64,000 nucleotides of DNA from Sphaerulina vaccinii. Taxonomy: Eukaryota; Ascomycota; Dothideomycetes; Mycosphaerellales; Mycosphaerellaceae. Location: assembly GCA_022570795.1 (NCBI GenBank), contig JAKUDP010000001.1:2046001-2110000 (forward strand), written 5' to 3'. The notes under the pieces are model-generated. The model saw only the letters and a list, made by a program, of their open reading frames with translations. It ran no database searches and was not told the origin of the DNA. A program made the position numbers and the translations under genes. Position 1 is the stretch's first letter, and each line of letters opens with the position of its first letter. This document shows, piece by piece, positions 33,001 to 43,483 of the stretch.

Positions 33001-33667
33001 ACTGCAAACTGCGAAACTGGTCTCACTTCCTGGAGGCAACGATGTCAATGTCTTCGAGACATTCACTTACGACAAGGAGAACATGGCGCCACCTTTCGAT
33101 GAAGACAACGAGTTCTCGCACCTGTTCGATGGCTCGCCAGGTTCCACTTTCAAGACCCCCGCCCGCAAGACGCCTGCCAAGCGCAACATCACGCCCACGT
33201 CGCAGAAACAGACTCAAATGGACCATCTTCTCAAGACACCGACACAGAACAGTCGCAAGCGCAAGCCTCTCACTCCCAACGCGAACGCAGCAAACAACGC
33301 CGACATGAACGTGAACGTCAACGATTTCATGACATCTCCCTCCTCATCTCGATACTTCCTCCGCTCTACGCCAAGTAGAGTTGAGCGAACACCCGGAGGT
33401 CGCACCATCAGCAACGGCGGCTCCAACGAAGCCTCGCCGTTCTCCAGACATCTAGCGCAGATGCTGAACGATGCAGATACCATGAATGCCACGTTTACGA
33501 GCCCAAGCAGAGAGTTCGACTTCTCGGACCTGCCCACTTTCACGACTCCTGGAAGAGAGGTGGACTGGAAAGGTCTCGACGATATTATGAGTAGCGATTT
33601 CGCTAGCTATGATGATGGTGGTATGGCTTTTAGTACAGATTTGTCTGGTCAGCAGCCGCAGCTCTAG
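30012..33667 (+). CDS. Ams2/Spt21-type GATA zinc-finger factor
   Basis: Nuclear factor of 1,151 residues. Exons 30012-30630, 30777-31866 and 31921-33667. The N-terminus (about 15-165) reads VKILYTFDAESKTTCLARLP...YSFDYSELDAPVVGQGRMSSLL, the conserved start of fungal Spt21/Ams2 proteins that control histone gene expression and, in fission yeast, CENP-A loading. The middle is Ser/Pro/Gln rich and disordered. A GATA-type finger has CSHC at 672-675 (followed by GSIETPTWRK) and CNPC at 748-751 (followed by GLWFNKYG). The 72-residue spacer is far longer than the usual 17-18. The C-terminal third has many SP/TP sites and basic KR clusters. Intron 1 (30631-30776) is introner-like; intron 2 (31867-31920) is ordinary. 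It is divergent from SMD2. Confidence 0.88.
30631..30776 (+). repeat. Introner-like intron, copy 5 (GATA factor, first coding intron)
   Basis: 146-bp intron, GTAAGC...TTTTAG. It is nearly identical to copy 4 over the last about 60 bp, including TTTTCAGAGATACTTGCTAA. Perfect inverted repeat AAGCTCG (30680-30686) with CGAGCTT (30702-30708). Confidence 0.88.
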
Positions 33668-34293
33668 GAAGATGTGGAGCGGATGTTTCAGTAACCATTC
33701 TCACGGACTTTTGCGATGACTGCGGCTTTGCAAGCAGCCCCCACCTCCTCACAGAAATCATTCGTAATTCAGAGAGAGTCTATCAAGGGAGGCGCTTGCA
33801 GATCGAAAGTGATAGCAAATGTAGGTGCGCATGGTTAGTAGCAGAGGGAAGACAAGAAGAGCTTGGATAGTGTATCAGTATCAGTCACTCGCCTCGCTAG
33901 ATCTGATGAAATGAAGATGATCGAAGAAGCCGACCTTCCCGACCGACATTGGGAGTGGTTATCAATCTGGCATGTGTGACAACTTAGCAGGGGTGAAGAA
34001 CGCTCCACTTTACACCGGTAAAGTCGAAAAGATCTCGTTATTGTGGGTCTACTAGGCTTCTACACATTCGAGATCTTTCAATGGCGAGAAGACTGCATGA
34101 ACGGTGAGGTCAACAAAGACTATTCATTCGATTCCAAGATACTCACCCCAAGGTATTTTTAGATGACCCACAAAAGTATGGTACGAAGAAATGCCCGACA
34201 AGTTCAGCCGCACTTTTATATGAAGACCACTGCTTCCATCTCAAGCCATCGAATCATCAACGCCATCAACCTACTTCCAGGTTATCACCAACA
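33668..34293. other. Intergenic with TATA-like element
   Basis: 626 bp. A TTTTATATGA element at 34214-34223 lies about 75 bp before the ATG at 34294. The remainder holds the 3' region of the GATA factor gene and nothing else recognisable. Confidence 0.55.
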
Positions 34294-34927
34294 ATGAGAT
34301 CCTTCACCCTCCTCTCCCTCGTTACTGCAACGGCCTTAGCTTATTCAGATATCCGTCTTCCGTACGTGATAAGTCACCAGCCACAAGGAGTTGCAGATGG
34401 ACAAGTGAACTACTGGTGGATTCAGCTCAATATCACAAGCAACAACACTTCTCCATCGCAATCCGGCTACTGCACCGTTACCTGGTCTGATAACAGTAGG
34501 GACTGCGGAAACAGCTGTGTACCCTACTCGACAGGTGTTCCCCTTGACTGGATTAATTGCCATGCCAATTCGAGCACGCTCTACACTGGCCCTGGAGTTG
34601 ATAGTCCTTTCTCCTTCCAGCTATCTCCGTACTTTGCGATCGGGAACTTCAGCATCGCGCTGAGAGAAAACATTACCGAGTTCGTGTCTCTTCTTGTTCT
34701 TCTGCGTATTCAAATGATGGCTAATATTTGATAGTGATAAAAGTGTTGTGACTACTTTGGAAACTGCCCCCTACCGGATCACCAACTCCTCCGCTGCGGT
34801 GTACAGTTGTGTCATCAGAGGATTCGAATCATCGCCATCTTCGCACGTTGGACAGCACGCTAATGGTGATTGTACTACGCCTACTGGCACCCAAGGGTTC
34901 TCTGTGCCTGTTCAGAATGTAATCTAG
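34294..34927 (+). CDS. Secreted six-cysteine glycoprotein (192 aa)
   Basis: Exons 34294-34679 and 34735-34927. The intron 34680-34734 uses the unusual donor GTTCGT; the nearby GTGTCT donor would place a stop at once, and the chosen splice reads RENIT-DDKSVVTTLETAPYRI in frame. A clear signal peptide (1-16, ends TALA). The mature chain has six Cys and several N-glycosylation sequons (NITSNNTS, NSSTLY, NFS, NIT). No enzyme motif or known family. Likely a secreted structural or host-interaction protein. A TATA-like element lies about 75 bp upstream of the ATG. Confidence 0.78.
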
Positions 34928-35723
34928 AAGTCTGGTGATGTTCCGAGTTCAGATTGCTTGATGAAGGCGTCTTGGTTCCAGGACGGTCTCTCACATGAGG
35001 ACGATGTTGGGCAGAGATGTGAAGCGGGCGATGGTGGCTGGATTGTAAGTAGAAAGTAGAAAGCCTGCGATATGGAAGAGAGTGTCGTTAACAATGGCAG
35101 ATTGAAGAGGAGTCACTGGAGCCTGAGGCAGAATGTAATGCTTGGCACGTAAACAAAAACCTCCCCCTTCGCTCGCGTGTTGACGTCTTGTCACCCATTC
35201 CACTTGTATCAGCACCAAGTGCATCGGCCATCACACAACGCAGACATTGAGCTCGATTGCTCCGCCACTTACGCCTCTGTGGGCACGAGCTCGACGTCTT
35301 TCTCCTCTTGAAGTCTTGAAGCTTTTGTGGTCATTAGCGGCTGAATGCCTGATACTTGCCTCGACTGGTACTGACAAGCAGGCCCCGTACCACTTCCTAG
35401 CAAACAAGCAAGCTCCAACGAGTCTGCATCGATATGAAGGCCTCCGTCATGGCAAGGCTCTTCCACAGAAGCAATGTAGCGATTGAGCCTTATCTGGTTT
35501 GGTTACTCCAAACTCTATGATGAGCAACCAGAGTACGGGGTACTGGATCTTTACCAAGCACGTTACGTGGCCAAATCGGATCAAAACTTTCTCTCTGCCT
35601 TCAAGGTCTCGGCGTTCATCAGAAGCATTTGCATATGTCAAGACTCGGAGGCCTTTCCCGTCTAACAACAAGCAAAGCAATGTCAAGTTCATAAAGCCAC
35701 AAGAGCACGAAGACAAGAACATC
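34928..35723. other. Intergenic, no gene seen
   Basis: About 800 bp. The F-box frame stays open upstream of 35724 to an ATG at 35517, but the added residues look unstructured and uncoded. Confidence 0.5.
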
Positions 35724-36629
35724 ATGGAACTCAGCGCCCTCGAGAAGCTACCCACTGAGCTGCAGCTCATGATTCTGAAGCATCTGCCGGCGAAGCAGAT
35801 TCAACTCAGTCGATGCATAAGCTCTCACTTCCGACAACTTCTAGACCTACCGGCGAACCAGCGCATGTGTTCACGACAGTCAGTGAAACAGTCGCTTGAA
35901 AGACTACAGCGGAGAGCGGATTTCTACTGCAACTTCGATACCGATGCTGTGGACTTCGACGGCTTCTACACGGCGTTCTGGGATCTCCTCCAGGATTTCA
36001 TTGCAGAACGTGGGATCACCTTGAGTATGTGGGAGAGCGGGTACCCCAATGACGTGGAACCTGTGGTCAAGGCGTGGCTGGCAAGAAGAAACCTAAGCCA
36101 TGGCTCTAGCCAGCTAGATCTACCGTACACTCTGACGAACGTGATCTGGTCTACTATTTTGGAGCTACATATCAGCCATCATGGCGGGCAGCACTCGATC
36201 TCTGCCAATGCAGCACCCACCAGTGACTTAGAGTGGATTATTTCCTCTTATTGGCATTATTACGCACCCTGTATTGGTCCCTCGAGCCGACCAGATATCC
36301 TATTCCAACGAATCCGCGATGGCATATTCTCAAATGCTAGATTATACACGAAGGATGAATACAAGCAGCACCTACAAGCACGCTGGTCGGCTTGCCTGCA
36401 CAACGATGGAGGACACCCAGTAGACTTAAATGACCCCTTCGCCGCCATGGATGAAGATCAAGCCGATCTCGCGATAGCTTTCTGTCTTCCGGACGTGCCA
36501 TCCTGGCAACCTGTTCACTACTGCTTCGAAAGCGTTTGGCCACCTTGGGATCTTCATACTCTCCGCGCTCTCGATCCTATCAAGAAGGCTGCGATGCTCG
36601 AAGATATGGAATTGCGGTGGCGTTGGTAG
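35724..36629 (+). CDS. F-box domain protein (301 aa)
   Basis: Single-exon gene starting MELSALEKLPTELQ at ATG 35724. The first about 40 residues form an F-box (LEKLPTELQLMILKHLPAKQ...LSRCISSHFRQLLD), which would bind Skp1 in SCF ubiquitin ligases. The rest (about 60-301) is rich in Trp, Tyr and His and has no repeat motif I recognise, so the substrate is unknown. In-frame ATGs at 35517 and 35520 could extend the N-terminus by about 69 residues, but the F-box normally sits near the start. Confidence 0.8.
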   Translation: MELSALEKLPTELQLMILKHLPAKQIQLSRCISSHFRQLLDLPANQRMCSRQSVKQSLERLQRRADFYCNFDTDAVDFDGFYTAFWDLLQDFIAERGITLSMWESGYPNDVEPVVKAWLARRNLSHGSSQLDLPYTLTNVIWSTILELHISHHGGQHSISANAAPTSDLEWIISSYWHYYAPCIGPSSRPDILFQRIRDGIFSNARLYTKDEYKQHLQARWSACLHNDGGHPVDLNDPFAAMDEDQADLAIAFCLPDVPSWQPVHYCFESVWPPWDLHTLRALDPIKKAAMLEDMELRWRW

Positions 36630-36864
36630 AGTGGCAGCTCTCGTTACGTGGCTCTTGTCAGCCATGTGAAAGTTGGCGAGCATGGTATGAATCACAAAGA
36701 GAGAAGAGAGACAGGAAATCAGGCTATAGGCTTTGGAATGCCACAGATCTTTACGCAGGTACGCAGCTCTCATCAAGATCATGCACTCAAGACAACGCGG
36801 TTCCGCTTCGAAATGGGAACGATGTTGATCTTACTATCTATTGGACTCATGAGCCAAAGTGTAT

Positions 36865-38011
36865 CTAAACAGTACACTCTCCAGTTAACACTCCCTCCAA
36901 ACCCTGCCTCGTCAAAGCCGGTACAAGATCCAACGTTGTACGCACAGAATTATGCTGCAAAGCAGCAGTAAAGTACGGCAGTAGCTGTCCATCATACGTG
37001 CTATTAATGCCAACAATATCGACTGGCAGCTTCCCGCAGCCATAAGCTGGCAGTTGCAATAGCTCGGTCACAGCCGAGATGTTACTCTGGACATTAATGG
37101 TAAACGTGTTATTCCCAGGCACAAGAGTAAGATCTGGCACTGTTGCGACGGCTACAGACGAGCCGTTGACTGAGATGTCAAAGCTGGCATCTTCGATGGC
37201 GAGCGTCAAGGGTGATGAGTTCGGGACGAAAACGGTGCCGTTGGAGTTTGCGCCGTTTGGTAGAGTCTCGTTGAGCTGGAGAAAGAATGTTTCGATGCTC
37301 AGGCCAGATAGAGAGTTCAAGCCTGACAGACAACGTTAGCACTTGCTCCGGGACACTGTCTTCGTGGTGATGTGGACTGACCCGTAGATTCAACTGGCTG
37401 ATCGTAGTTGACGCTGGTACTAGGTAGCCCACCGAGCTTTAGACTGCCCTTGCCCTTCAAGTATATCGTGTAGGCCGCACTGCTCAATGCCAAGATGCAG
37501 AAGTTCTTGAACTGCTCCTGGTCTATTATTGTGACTGGCTGCGAAACGTTCACTAAAGTATTGTTGTTGGCCTTCAGCGCCGGAACATCGATATAAGCAA
37601 AAGCTGGCGCACTGTCGTTGACGTGAAGGGAGCCATTGAAAGCTCGCAGATCAGGATGATGAGAAGACTCGCTGATAAGGATAGTGTTGAGATCCAGGTC
37701 GAAGCCTTCCGGGGAGGGGTTCAAGAACGATGCTTGTGATAAGACGAGACGAGATGAATCGATGCCATCTTGTGCAATCTTGGGGTATCCAACGTATATG
37801 CTGTGCTTCGATTAGCAAGATGTAGCGCGAACGGGACTGTATGAACGAACATAGGCAATAACACCACGAGCACTACCACAACCAAGCCAATGAGGTACGC
37901 CCACCAGAACTTCCTGAAATGTGCTTTCACTTTTTGTCCCCTCGTAAGTTTTGTATTCGTCAAGCCTTCGTCCAGCGGGGGGGCCTCGTGTACTGTCGAT
38001 TGTTTTGCCAT
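36865..38011 (-). CDS. DUF3712 family membrane-anchored protein
   Basis: 345 residues, exons 38011-37851, 37800-37382 and 37322-36865. Intron 1 (37801-37850) has donor GTTCGT and a strong branch site (GCTAAT); intron 2 (37323-37381) is GTCAGT...GTCAG. The spliced text LLPIIYVGYPKIAQDGID is the family signature. A short cytosolic N-terminus with basic residues is followed by one transmembrane helix (about 36-56, AYLIGLVVVVLVVLLPII). A large outside domain carries many N-x-S/T sites (FNGS, NVS, NETLPNGANSNGT, NGSS, NNTFT). Function of the family is unknown; an LEA-like lipid-binding fold has been suggested for relatives, which I cannot test here. Confidence 0.87.
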
Positions 38012-39016
38012 GACTGTTGTCTACCCAATACTGTGTGCGGATGCCATGTATTTGTTTTAAGAACATCAGCATCAAAGAAAACAGAAGTGCAGTCAGTTTG
38101 CATAGTACGGGGAAATCGGAGATGTAGACAAACAGAGTATGTCGTCCTGACCCCAGCACGTGCCCGAACCGCACAAAGAACAATCCCTGTAAAGATCCTC
38201 CTCGCCACAACTAAAGGCCCCATCGTGACTGGCTTGGAATGAAATTGATCCTGACATGTGGTTCACCACTCGTAAGAAGTTTGTAGAAGTGGCCAGGTCA
38301 TGGAGCTGAAGTGTGGTAACAATACAGGTGTGTGTACGCCACTAATCCGTGAACGGCGATGTTTGAGACGGTGTGGTAGTATCGAATGAACTTGTACAGC
38401 GGACTGTAGAACTTCGGAATCAAGATGTCGCGTATAAGATGCTCCGGTCGTAGCGTCTCCTCGTTCGCGTATAGAAACGAGAATGAACGAGTTGGAGCAC
38501 ATCGCGTCGCATCGCGTCTCAGCGTACATCGTTGAAGTTTGCCATGTCCATATTGCGCGATCGCGAGATTCGAAGTGGCACGTCTGCGTTTGCAAGCGTC
38601 CTGTTACCAGTGGATGGCTCCGTGGCACCCGATGTATAGTGTTTGTTCTGAAAGCAGAACGCGTCGCGGTGAGAAAGGAAGTCGGCGAGCGCCAAGATGA
38701 GGCTGACTGCGTGGCACCAGGGGCACTCTATTTAGGCTATATATACATATATATATCTCTCCCAGCCCATGTCACTTATGACTCTTGACAGCCCTGCGAT
38801 GTTACAACTCGTGTTGCCCAGGCTCGATCGTGCATTGTGCTATGAGCTCAGGGCCCCCTCGAGTTGTCAAATCCTTTTTGTGAGTTCCAGCCATTGTCAC
38901 TGCAGGGACACGCCTGCTCTAGGCACGCGACCATTCGGTACAGCGTTCAAGTCTAGCCTCTGGAATATATCTTGCGTCCTATTGCCTCTACTTTGAAGAG
39001 GCTTGCCGATCCTCTT
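38012..39016. other. Intergenic with AT-rich TATA-like run
   Basis: 1 kb between two minus-strand genes. An alternating TA run (38738-38757) stands out. A 75-codon plus-strand frame begins shortly after it (38769) but has no domain, signal peptide or coding look. No gene is called. Confidence 0.5.
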
Positions 39017-40461
39017 TCAAGTAGGCGCAACATCCATGTCGCTTGTCCCGTTCTCGATTCCGGGCAGATGAGCATTGCTTTGGCAGCCAGGGCAATTATG
39101 AACTACTTCATGGCAGAACACATCGCAGTCGATGCAAAAGTGCTGCTGGCAAGTCGAACACTCATACCTGGATGATTCTGAAGCACCCTCTGCCCGCTTC
39201 GGTCGGCTCTCGCCATCCGCAGAGCCATTGACCACATCCCCTTTGCCAGATAGTGGTGGAAATGGGGATTGGCAGCCGAAGCACTGCACACTTCCCTTTT
39301 GCTGCGCTCGTTTCCAGGAGACTTCGTCCCAGTTCTGCAGAGGAAACAGATGGTGATACGATCTGGCAAGATGCGTGGACAAGATGAGTGTGAGCTCACA
39401 CGTCGGGCATGTGGCTGGGAGGTTGCAGACTTTGGCTTTACACCTACTGCAAAGATAGCCACCTCTGGTAAGGTTGCCGTGACATGCACATAACGTCGTC
39501 CTTTCTTCTACGATTCTGGATGGAAAGCCCATCATGAGTAGTGCAGCCTGATTTCGCTTCTGTGCTTCGACATCCGAAGCGCGCACAACTGGCGGAGTCG
39601 TGATCGACATGAGTAGCTCCCGATAGTGGACCTCGTCTACTGCAACGTTGTAGCAGTTCGTGTCGCCTTGATTGGTCTTTCGACAGATCTCGGCACATAT
39701 GTGCATTTGAGCTGCTAGTCCAATTATATTGACTCTGATCTTGTCTTTGATGCAAGCTTTGATCGTATCATGAATGTCTCCAGGATCTGAGGTGTGAAGT
39801 GCCCCAAGAATGATTGCAACCTCCCTTGTGCCGTGTGATGGCGTATGGTAAAGTGCTGCTCGCGCCATCTCGAGCGCGTTCTGTAGTGACGGGTTCCCCT
39901 TAGGATCCGTACTTCGAAGCGCTTTAATGGCGTTGATATGATCATTGGGGTTGCCAGACATGTCGCTGATTCGGATAGCCAGTCCTTCGCGCATTCCGAG
40001 TATGCCAAGCTGTGAGATCGGGTTCTGCTCGAAGTACTCGCGAACGAATGCAATGACATATGTGAATGTTAGGAGTAGTCGAGTAGGCCGCAAGTCCTTC
40101 TCCGTCATGGCCAACGAAAGATCCAGGATAAGCATGGTATGACGAATGATGCCACGTTGAAGAGGTGTAGTGTCTTTGACCAACCTGTATACAGCATTAG
40201 ATCATGGCGTTTGTCAGAAGCAGATGAAGAATCGAAGTACCTCTTCCGCTTTGCAGCCTCTTCTATGCCGCCCAATACATCCAATAGATTCCCGTCAGCG
40301 CCTTGTCGTAGATCACCAGTCCCAGTGGCTCCCTCTTCCCACCTCGCCAACGCTCTCGACTTTGGGCGTGATGCCATGGCTCGACCTTTGCCCTTGCCAT
40401 GGCCATCACCGTTCATCTCAATGTCATCGTCTTCATCGTACTCATGATCTGAGTCGGCCAT
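39017..40461 (-). CDS. SSL1: TFIIH core subunit Ssl1 / p44
   Basis: Component of TFIIH that binds and stimulates the XPD/Rad3 helicase in transcription initiation and nucleotide excision repair. Exons 40461-40241 and 40184-39017, intron 40185-40240 (GTACTT...ATACAG), 462 residues, almost the same as yeast Ssl1. An acidic N-terminus precedes the von Willebrand A-like domain (about 80-270: TPLQRGIIRHTMLILDLS, LRPTRLLL, NPISQLGI). C-terminal zinc-binding regions follow: CACHGNLTRGGYLCSRC...CPTC, and a RING-like C4 module CSTCQQHFCIDCDVFCH...CPGC. The start MADSDHEYDEDDD is the first ATG in the frame. It is divergent from the Rab11 gene. Confidence 0.95.
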
Positions 40462-41047
40462 GTTGGAGATCCACAAGTGAGCGAGAGTTCTCTTGTTACA
40501 GTGCGCCTGCACACGCGGCAGGTTGTGATACTCCGGGCTATATCATTTTTCGAATCGCTGTGAGGTCGCTGCCGCCACTTGCAATCTTCGGAGCAGTCTT
40601 AGGCCAGTGAAGTCTGATTCTTGCTGTGTTCTACTTGCCAGAAGCAGAGCAATCTTGCAGCAATCAACGCGAGATGACTAGCTTTCGAGGATGGATTTGA
40701 TGGCGATCAAGAAGAAGAACAACCAAACGTGAAACTTGTTCTAGTAGCGGCCGCCACGTGAACGTGGCAAGACCCCTGTTCGAACGCCAAGAACGTCTGT
40801 ACCGCAACGTCTTGACAAAGGGAGAGCACAAGCGAGAGCACATTCACAATTGTCTGCACTTCACAGAAACATTCACCACAGACAGAACGATATCGCCCGC
40901 ACCATACCACATCCTACTGCGCTCCATCGCCACTTCCTCAGCGCACTGGTCCACGATCGCGCCCCTCGAACATCCCCCGCCCTCAGATTGACTCTCATCC
41001 CCCCCACCGCCAGATACGACAGACACGACTAGGCTGCCATCGCGACA
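40462..41047. promoter_or_regulatory. Bidirectional promoter region of SSL1 and the Rab11 gene
   Basis: 586 bp between two divergent start codons. It contains an E-box CACGTG within CGCCACGTGAACGTGG near 40753-40767, and pyrimidine-rich leader sequence before 41048. No gene inside. Confidence 0.5.
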
Positions 41048-41859
41048 ATGGCCAACGACGAATATGATGTGCGCAGTCATACGATCTAGATGGAGGAAGA
41101 CAGTGGCTAACATAGATAATACAGTTTCTCTTCAAGGTGGTGCTCATAGGAGACTCGGGTGTCGGAAAGTCCAACTTGCTCTCGCGATTCACACGTAACG
41201 AGTTCAACCTCGATAGCAAGTCCACAATCGGAGTTGAGTTCGCCACTCGATCCATTCAAGTCGACAATAAGACCATCAAGGCTCAGATCTGGGATACCGC
41301 CGGCCAAGAGCGTTATCGCGCCATTACTTCAGCTTACTACCGTGGAGCTGTGGGTGCCCTCCTCTGTTACGATCTCACCAAGAGCCAGACTTTCGACAAC
41401 GTGACACGGTGGTTGAAGGAGCTGAGAGATCATGCTGATACGTAAGGACACACTACATATGCGTGAGAAGACATTGGACAAAGCTGATACGCGAACAGGA
41501 ACATTGTGATCATGCTCGTAGGAAACAAGAGCGATTTGAGGCATCTGCGAGCAGTCCCTACCGACGATGCGAAGGCATTCGCCGCAGAGAATGGACTGTC
41601 CTTCATTGAGACATCTGCCCTCGATGCAAGCAACGTCGAGCTTGCCTTCCAGCAAGAATTGACTGAGATCTATCGTAAGTGCTTGACGAACATCTTGGCT
41701 GTCGAATCATGAAGTGCTGACAGGTAAACAGGAATCGTCTCATCGAAGGCACTTGACAACGACGCTGGTAGTGCCGGTGCTCCTGGACAAGGTACATCGA
41801 TACCACTATCTTCTAGCAACCCACCTGGAGGCGACGCCAAGAAGGGACAATGCTGTTAG
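41048..41859 (+). CDS. Rab11/Ypt31-type small GTPase
   Basis: Rab GTPase of recycling endosomes and late Golgi, 213 residues. Exons 41048-41068, 41125-41441, 41499-41674 and 41732-41859, introns of 56-57 bp. After MANDEYDFLFKVVL comes the P-loop GDSGVGKS (16-23), switch I with STIGVEF, switch II WDTAGQERYR, then NKSDL and ETSAL for guanine recognition. The chain ends GQCC, the dual geranylgeranylation signal. The sequence RAITSAYYRGAVGALLCYD is typical of Rab11. The very short first coding exon (seven codons) is usual for fungal Rab genes. Confidence 0.96.
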
Positions 41860-42302
41860 ACAGCGCATTCCATTCTCGATGCTCGATTTATACATAGGGA
41901 AGTTGCAGTAGGTGTTGGTCGGGCGAATTTGAATGAAGCATGGTTGAACTGCGAGGCCTGTGGACTGGCTCCGAGAACCGCGATGGGGAGTTCCAGGCGT
42001 TTCTAGGTAACGATTCTTGTCGTCCCCTTGCCCCGAAAGATACGAAGAGACTCTACGCATGACCACAATTACTTAATGATCACTGATCTCATTCCGCAAG
42101 TCGTGTAAGAAGTATGCTGACCTAGAGCGACGCGCTTACGCGCATTGGTATGATGAGCTGGACTGTGCATGATCTTTGAGCATTCATTAATGTGAAGTGA
42201 GACCGAACCCGACGCGTAATAACAGCGCGCTCTTGTTCGCTTCTCTCATCCTTCTCCCACTTTCTATTCGACTTACCACCACGACTACCGACAACAGCGT
42301 CG
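41860..42302. other. Short intergenic region
   Basis: About 440 bp between the Rab11 stop and the BTB gene start. No feature seen apart from a pyrimidine-rich stretch at 42240-42280 ahead of the ATG. Confidence 0.5.
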
Positions 42303-43089
42303 ATGGCTACACCACATACTCGAGAGACGCTTCAGCGGTAAGCATATCAACAAGTCGCTGTATTCGCACATGAACTAATATGCCAAAGCCTTTGGGACAC
42401 TGGAGAATACTCCGACCTCAAGATTCGAGTCGGCCAGAAAATCTTCAAAGTCCACACGAATGTCGTCTACTCAGGCTCAACCTACTTCTCAAGACTGGGC
42501 TATCATAACTACCCAGTAAGTGATCCCATCCAACATTCGAAGACTGGAGCTAACAAGATGTCAGGCAGAAGGCGAGACTCAGATATATCTGCCGGAGTAC
42601 ATCGTAGAAATCATGCTTCTCTTCCTCTATGGAGTTGACTTTGGCCTTCCGGACGGGCTCCCCGACGTCCCTGCTGAGACAATGCGCCTATATCGCGCGG
42701 CGCAGGCTGTAAGTTGCTCAGAAACTCGCTCAAAGGCATCGAATGCTGACTACCGACAGTTCGGCGTGACCGGTCTCATAGCCCAGCTCGACCAGGCTTT
42801 GACAGACTACATGGAAGAAGAAGCAAGCACGAAAGATCTCGTAACCTTTGGGTGCAGGATGTACGAATTCGAGGCAGAGCATGTCCTATCCGAAGGCATC
42901 TTCGAAGCGCTGATCAGAGCTACTGCCCACAAACTAGAGCCTATCATGGGTGATGCAGACTTATGGGCGCAGATGATCGGCTCGCCAACTTATCTGAAGA
43001 ATGTCATGAAGTTCGTGGCTGTGGACTCTGGAAAGGTCAGGAAGACTAAGGCCTGGACAATGCGATCATCCGTCAGGGATATGCATTAG
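42303..43089 (+). CDS. BTB/POZ domain protein (211 aa)
   Basis: Exons 42303-42337, 42389-42515, 42565-42708 and 42760-43089, all with GTAAG donors and 49-51 bp introns. The BTB fold is readable at about residues 13-100: LWDTGEYSDLKIRVGQKIFKVH, then VVYSGSTYFSRL, and ETQIYLPEYIVEIMLLFLYGVDF. This module dimerises or recruits Cul3. The remaining C-terminal part is helical (LTDYMEEEASTKDLV) with no kelch or zinc-finger repeats. Such short BTB proteins are numerous in filamentous fungi and their partners are mostly unknown. Confidence 0.9.
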
Positions 43090-43189
43090 AGCTGGCTGCC
43101 GCAATTCATACCCAGCCACAATCCTCGTTAGAGAGTTGCCTGACTGAGGGTTGTTGTTGGATATGTGATAGCTGTGTGAGATCACGCAG

Positions 43190-43246
43190 GGCTCGGAGAT
43201 TACACCCGGGCTCGGAGATTACACCCGGGCTCGGAGATTACACCCG
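43190..43246. repeat. Three perfect 19-bp tandem repeats
   Basis: The unit GGCTCGGAGATTACACCCG is present three times without a mismatch (43190-43208, 43209-43227, 43228-43246). Confidence 0.97.
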
Positions 43247-43330
43247 TGAACATGTCAGGAACGATCTCCTGGGATTGTTGTTGGAGTTGGAATTGCATCG
43301 GAATCATGCAGCGAGATACTGAGTTTTAAA

Positions 43331-43344
43331 TAACGTTAACGTTA
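43331..43344. promoter_or_regulatory. 14-bp perfect palindrome TAACGTTAACGTTA
   Basis: Identical on both strands, so it could bind a dimeric factor. It lies 140 bp upstream of the ATG at 43484 and about 70 bp upstream of the TATA-like element. Confidence 0.5.
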
Positions 43345-43483
43345 CCTGCGTATAGCCGTATAGCTTTCCCTTTTCATCTTCGGATTACCGTCCGAGAACT
43401 CAAAAGCCAGAATGTATATAGATGGACGTCTCATTTGGATCCGTCTTAGTCGCGATTGTAGTCCATGTCCTGCAACTATCATC

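Larger units (their letters stand above)
43090..43483. promoter_or_regulatory. Upstream region with 19-bp repeats, palindrome and TATA
   Basis: Contains three exact 19-bp direct repeats (43190-43246), a 14-bp perfect palindrome (43331-43344) and a TATATA element (43415-43420), in that order, before the ATG of the cysteine-rich protein at 43484. It also includes the 3' region of the BTB gene. Confidence 0.55.

Noticed and set aside
38738..38996. TA run followed by a 75-codon plus-strand frame at 38769
   Set aside because: The ATG is too close to the TA run for a usual leader, and the peptide has no signal, domain or homologous look.
43190..43246. CRISPR-like array
   Set aside because: The 19-bp units are directly adjacent without spacers, and the genome is eukaryotic.
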